64,000 bases of DNA from Cliona cf. orientalis (lineage: Eukaryota > Porifera > Demospongiae > Clionaida > Clionaidae), in assembly GCA_963930775.1 (NCBI GenBank), contig OZ005689.1, positions 35,604,694 through 35,668,693 of the forward strand, written 5' to 3'. The position numbers and the translations under genes were made by a program. Of the stretch, positions 60,552-64,000 are shown in pieces. Positions within the stretch are counted from its first letter, which is position 1, and each line of letters begins with the position of its first letter. Under the pieces are notes generated by a model, which had not been told where the DNA came from, did not search any database, and saw only the letters and a list, made by a program, of their open reading frames with translations.

Positions 60552-60578
60552 ATTTTTGTTTTCCATAGTGGGTCACAT

Positions 60579-62015
60579 ACTACATGTATTATATACCCTC
60601 TCAAAGAGTGATGGTACATGTTACGTTATATATATCCAGCTGTACTCAACACATGCATTAGCATTTTTTACACCATGATAGTCAAAATTGATATCCAAGT
60701 AACTGAATGGAACCAATTTGAAGGAGAGGGTATCATGGTATCATGGTATATATAATAATATTATGGCTATCTGTGCACGGAGTGCATGGCAAAATATTTA
60801 GCCATGTTTATTAGTACTAACATTAATTTTAATGGCTTCATGAAATGGAAGGAGCAGTAATGAATAATAAGTAATGTGAAATAATCATTTTCCATGCATC
60901 TGATTGGCCATGGATCCAAAGTATAGGCAGTGGATCATGAAACCCTCCCATGTGTTTTAAATATCCTGAAAAACTAAACGCTGTACGGATTGCCATATTA
61001 TGTGAGACGGTCTGGCTCATGAAGCTGACTCTGATGTTATTAAAATGGCTGTGTCTATTGTACCAGCACCGGTACTGAAAATTTAGCGCTTCGAGTACCG
61101 GCAAATTAGCCCGCCAAAAAACTTAAAAATTTTCGAAAGTGGAAGGTACACGCCGTAAGTAGAAAAAAAAAAGATTTCCATTACTGGGACTCTGGGGAGC
61201 GGTTGAGACAGTAAGTTTTATATGGGCACACAGAATGGCTCAAATTACGAATTTTGATTGAGAGACTTTTTTAATCATGCCCTTCTCGCCTAGAATTAAA
61301 GTTATGGCTCTTTGAAGTTTGTTTAGCCATTCACTTGCATAGTCTCGCGCGCGAGACTATCACGTTTGCTAAAAAAATTTTACGGGCGCGGGGGGATTGA
61401 CGACCCTTTACCAAATAATGTGCACATAGATATAGCTAGTCTCATTCCCAGACCCCACCCCCAAAAGGGGTCTGGGCACGAGACTAATACATGTAGCTAC
61501 TATGTTTGATGTCACAATCATGGCTGAACACTACTAACAGCATGCTATACGTTAATATAGCGTGCATGCGCAGATGAAGACCACACCCCTCACTGGAGGC
61601 CAAGAGTAGCTGATCAAACTCACCGTGTAATGGCGAAGTTCTCACTCCGCTCGAACGTCGAATCTACAACCAGACCATGACAAAGAGCAGACATCGCCTC
61701 TCGCTTCGCTCGAGGCTCGGTGGCCTGCCGAGCAGGCCTGTCGAAACGCGCGTCGCTTGCGCCGCTTGCTCGAGCTCGAGAATGCATCTCTATGGCCTCT
61801 AGGCCTTGGCAACCTCGTTTGTGCACACGGCACAACAATTCTGACCAATCGTGAGTCTTCTGAACTTGTAGGAGAGCTCATCTTTTATGCCCTCCAGGTT
61901 AGGACACAGACTATATAAGAAAATTGATTGTCTGAAAAATATTTTTCGTTGTATATATAGTATTGCATGGGGAGCTTAACTGAGTTAAGCAAATTATTCG
62001 AGCTATAATTTTTCT
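60579..62015. other. Unassigned DNA before the hAT C-terminal part
   Basis: AT-rich to 61100. A CpG-rich stretch at 61650-61790 gives frames on both strands with no recognisable domain. An inverted motif GTATATATAATAATATTATG near 60748 is low complexity. A foldback element lies at 61433-61488. Confidence 0.4.
61433..61488. repeat. Foldback element, TAGTCTC...GAGACTA
   Basis: TAGTCTCATTCCCAGACCCC pairs with GGGGTCTGGGCACGAGACTA across a loop of about 15 bases. Short hairpin MITEs of this form are scattered in sponge and cnidarian genomes (from memory). Confidence 0.65.
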
Positions 62016-63813
62016 AGCTAAGCAAGGTTTGGCTCTTAGAGGGCATAGAGAAAAGATATCTAATGGTAATCCAGGCAACTTTTTAGCACTGCTAAAAAGC
62101 TATGCTGAAGCTGATGATGTATTTCATGCTCACTTATACAAGCCAAGGGCAAGAAATGCTACGTATCTGTCTCCAACCTCTCAGAATCAGATTATTGATT
62201 TGATTGGCCATGATGTAATTCGAGCTAACCTCATAGCTGAAGTCAAGAAAGCCAGATTTTTTTGCTGTTCTTGCAGATGAAGTAAGCAGTCATAATGTGG
62301 AGTACTTGCTACTCTGTCTCCGCTTTTGTTGATGAAAAGTATGATATTCGCGAAGAATTTGTTTCCTTTATTAAGCTAGCAAGGGTACGAGCAACTGATA
62401 TTCCCAATGCAATAGTCAGTATGTCAGAGGAGCTAGGACTTTCTTTAGGTGACTTGAGAGGTCAGGGATACAATGGCGCTTCAACAATGAGTGGCGAAAA
62501 TCTGGCGTTCAGAAGAAGTTGCGAGATATACAACCCAAAGCTTTGTACACTCATTGTGCTGGGCAATCCTTTAATCTTGCAATAGTCAGTTCGTGTGCAA
62601 TTCCATGTGTGAGAAATTGTATTGATATTGTCAAGACCCTCACACTTTGGATAAAGAGCTCTCCAAAATGTGAGGGTCTCTTGAAATGTGTGTGTGAGGG
62701 TAGGATTCAGGAAGGAGCAAGTTCAAATCGGAACCCAACTTTGAATGTATGCATTACACGATGGGTGGAAAACATTGATGGCTGGGAGAGATTTTCACGC
62801 TCACATCCCTTCCTAGTCGAGATGCTTGAGGTCATTGTGAATGGTAATAGTGAATTTCAAATGTATAATGATGGCTGGTCTCCAAATGACAAAAGAAATG
62901 CCCTAGCACACTTAAAGGCAATTGAGTCCTTTGAGTTTGTATTGTAGTCAACACACTTCATCGCTCCCTTTATTACCTGAAGGAGGCCATAGTGACACTG
63001 CAAGGCAAAAGTGAGGATAATATTTCTGGTATAGTGCTAATTCAACATTGCTGTGAACAGCTGTAGTCACTAAGATCTGATGTTGATGAGTACTCGCAAT
63101 GCATCTTTCAGCACTCATGCAGAATTGCCGATCATTCTGGTGTTGTGACAATAATCGTATTAGCCATCGTCAAATGCACCGTTCCAATCCAGAATATACT
63201 CATCTACTGAGGAGTACTACAAACGTGTTGTTGTCATTCCATTTCTCGATCATCTGATCAGTGAACTTACCTCAAGATTTGATTCACATGCAAAGAAAGC
63301 ATCTTTTTTCAAGAATTATTGCCTAAGAGACTATCTTCACGATCATCTACTGTGGATATTGACGAAGCAGTCCAGTTTTACAAAGATGATCTACCTAATG
63401 CAGATATCATTGATGAAGAATTTTACACCTGGAAGCAGAGATGGTTGCCAATTCCTCTGCAGAACAGGCCTCAATCCTTATCTGAAACATTGAAAGCAAG
63501 CACCCCTGAGAGTGCGCCAAACATATTTACACTCTTAAGACTCTTTGCCACTCTTCCATTGAGTTCTTGTTCATATGAGAGGTCTGCATCTTCTCTTAGG
63601 AGGCTAAACCAGTATCTGCGGTGCACACAGATAGAAGAGCGTTTGAGTGCTCTAACTATAGTGCATAGTAACTACAATGCTAAAATTGATGCAGATACTG
63701 TTCATAAGCTATTCATAGAGAAACATCCTAAAACGACTCGAGAAAGTTCACTATTTGATGAACACTTACTATTGCTTTCATTACTCAGTTTTTGTGTTCA
63801 TCACCTATTATGA
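62016..63813 (+). pseudogene. hAT (DUF4371-type) transposase, C-terminal part, frameshifted
   Basis: It opens QGLALRGHREKISNGNPGNF, then DVIRANLIAEVKKARFF and, after a frame change in a T-run near 62262, FAVLADEVSSHNVEYL with the catalytic Asp. LRGQGYNGASTMSGE (about 62453) and THCAGQSFNLAI (about 62550) are DUF4371 landmarks. The stretch 62943-63310 contains further frame changes. A hAT dimerisation domain follows: LFATLPLSSCSYERSASSLR, then LRCTQIEERLSALTIVHSNY (about 63540-63675). It continues the gene begun at 53116-53700. Confidence 0.75.
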
Positions 63814-64000
63814 CCACAGTACAGCTTGCAGATTTGAGTAAAAATATAAAAATTAGTATTGAGAGCTGGCTGTCTACACCATTAAATTTTATTATAATAC
63901 ATAATCCAAGTGTCTTGTATTGGTAGGCTATGGGCTATGGGTAACATGCATGCATGCATGCATGCATGCAGATGCCTAAATAAAAATGCATAAAAATATT
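63814..64000. other. 3' flank of the hAT gene with a TGCA microsatellite
   Basis: AT-rich DNA with (TGCA)n at 63948-63970. The hAT right terminus is not identifiable within the window. Confidence 0.5.

Larger units (their letters stand above)
55888..60553 (+). mobile_element. Complete ISL2EU-like transposon, 4.66 kb, apparently intact
   Basis: The element is 55890-60551 with inverted ends AGTCCTTTTTACCC that extend about 240 bp and match at about 96-97 percent by eye. AT flanks both ends (55888-55889, 60552-60553). It encodes a THAP-DDE transposase (plus strand) and a SAP-SWIM-YqaJ nuclease (minus strand), tail-to-tail with 91 bp between stop codons. A two-gene layout with THAP transposase and YqaJ nuclease plus an AT duplication is the signature of ISL2EU elements, as I recall the Repbase description. 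I see no disabling change in the transposase. It is the best candidate for a recently active element in the window. Confidence 0.85.
55795..60578. mobile_element. Remnant of a GTGACCCGC element that received the ISL2EU-like transposon
   Basis: Positions 55795-55889 (GTGGTATAATACAGAGGGTA to TTCGCGATTGGTCAAT) match 48240-48475 of the GTGACCCGC element with a deletion. The final part of its right end (TTCCATAGTGGGTCACATA) appears at 60561-60578, just after the ISL2EU-like element. The younger transposon therefore sits about 25 bp from the end of this older one. Confidence 0.65.

Noticed and set aside
61620-61881. Overlapping minus-strand frames in a CpG-rich stretch
   Set aside because: No known domain. 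Composition (Arg/Ala/Ser) follows the local GC content.

Overview
The window looks like metazoan genomic DNA, most likely from a sponge or another early-branching invertebrate. The reasons are its AT-rich, ATAATTAT- and TGCATGCA-rich intergenic DNA, short GT-AG introns, and a transposon repertoire (HECT-bearing integrase-type element, P-type, CMC, ISL2EU-like, hAT, DIRS, Ty3) typical of such genomes. The taxon is inferred from sequence style only. I recognise no ordinary host gene and no rRNA or tRNA gene. Almost everything that can be named is a mobile element, and most elements sit inside one another.

Layout. Positions 1-111 hold the edge of an LTR-retroelement fossil. Positions 1153-10329 are a complete 9.2-kb DNA transposon with inverted ends and a 7-bp target duplication, inserted in a tandem repeat of about 102 bp. 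It carries two spliced genes on the same strand: a ubiquitin ligase with UBZ, UIM and HECT domains, and an IS3/retroviral-integrase-fold DDE transposase. Positions 11977-21232 are a Ty3/gypsy-type LTR fossil with a 5-bp target duplication. It has been invaded by two MITEs and, in its 3' LTR, by a 3.7-kb transposon with TIRs of about 450 bp (the GGGTCATTCC element).

Positions 21800-36388 form a three-deep nest. An outer element with TATGTTCATATGC ends has its transposase gene split by a CMC (En/Spm-like) element, and the CMC transposase is itself split by a 4.9-kb P-type element. The P-type element carries a second, intact gene of unknown function. A second GGGTCATTCC copy follows in two pieces, the 3' piece inverted. 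Further right are a DIRS-type fragment, a second decayed CMC element (minus strand) interrupted by a MITE that holds another element and a long GA microsatellite, and a small SAM-domain coding fragment.

Positions 52.6-64.0 kb belong to a hAT element of the DUF4371 class. Its N- and C-terminal halves lie 8.3 kb apart. Between them are a DIRS gag fossil and a complete, apparently intact ISL2EU-like transposon (55890-60551) whose genes encode a THAP-DDE transposase and a SAP-SWIM-YqaJ nuclease.

How the genes work together. Each DNA transposon pairs a transposase with a partner gene: HECT ligase, an orphan CGYVP protein, YqaJ nuclease, a coiled-coil protein, or perhaps a SAM protein. In the P-type and ISL2EU-like elements the two genes are tail-to-tail, in the first CMC element head-to-head, and in the HECT element head-to-tail. 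The most unusual item is the ubiquitin-ligase-bearing integrase-type transposon. The P-type element with its intact orphan gene comes next.
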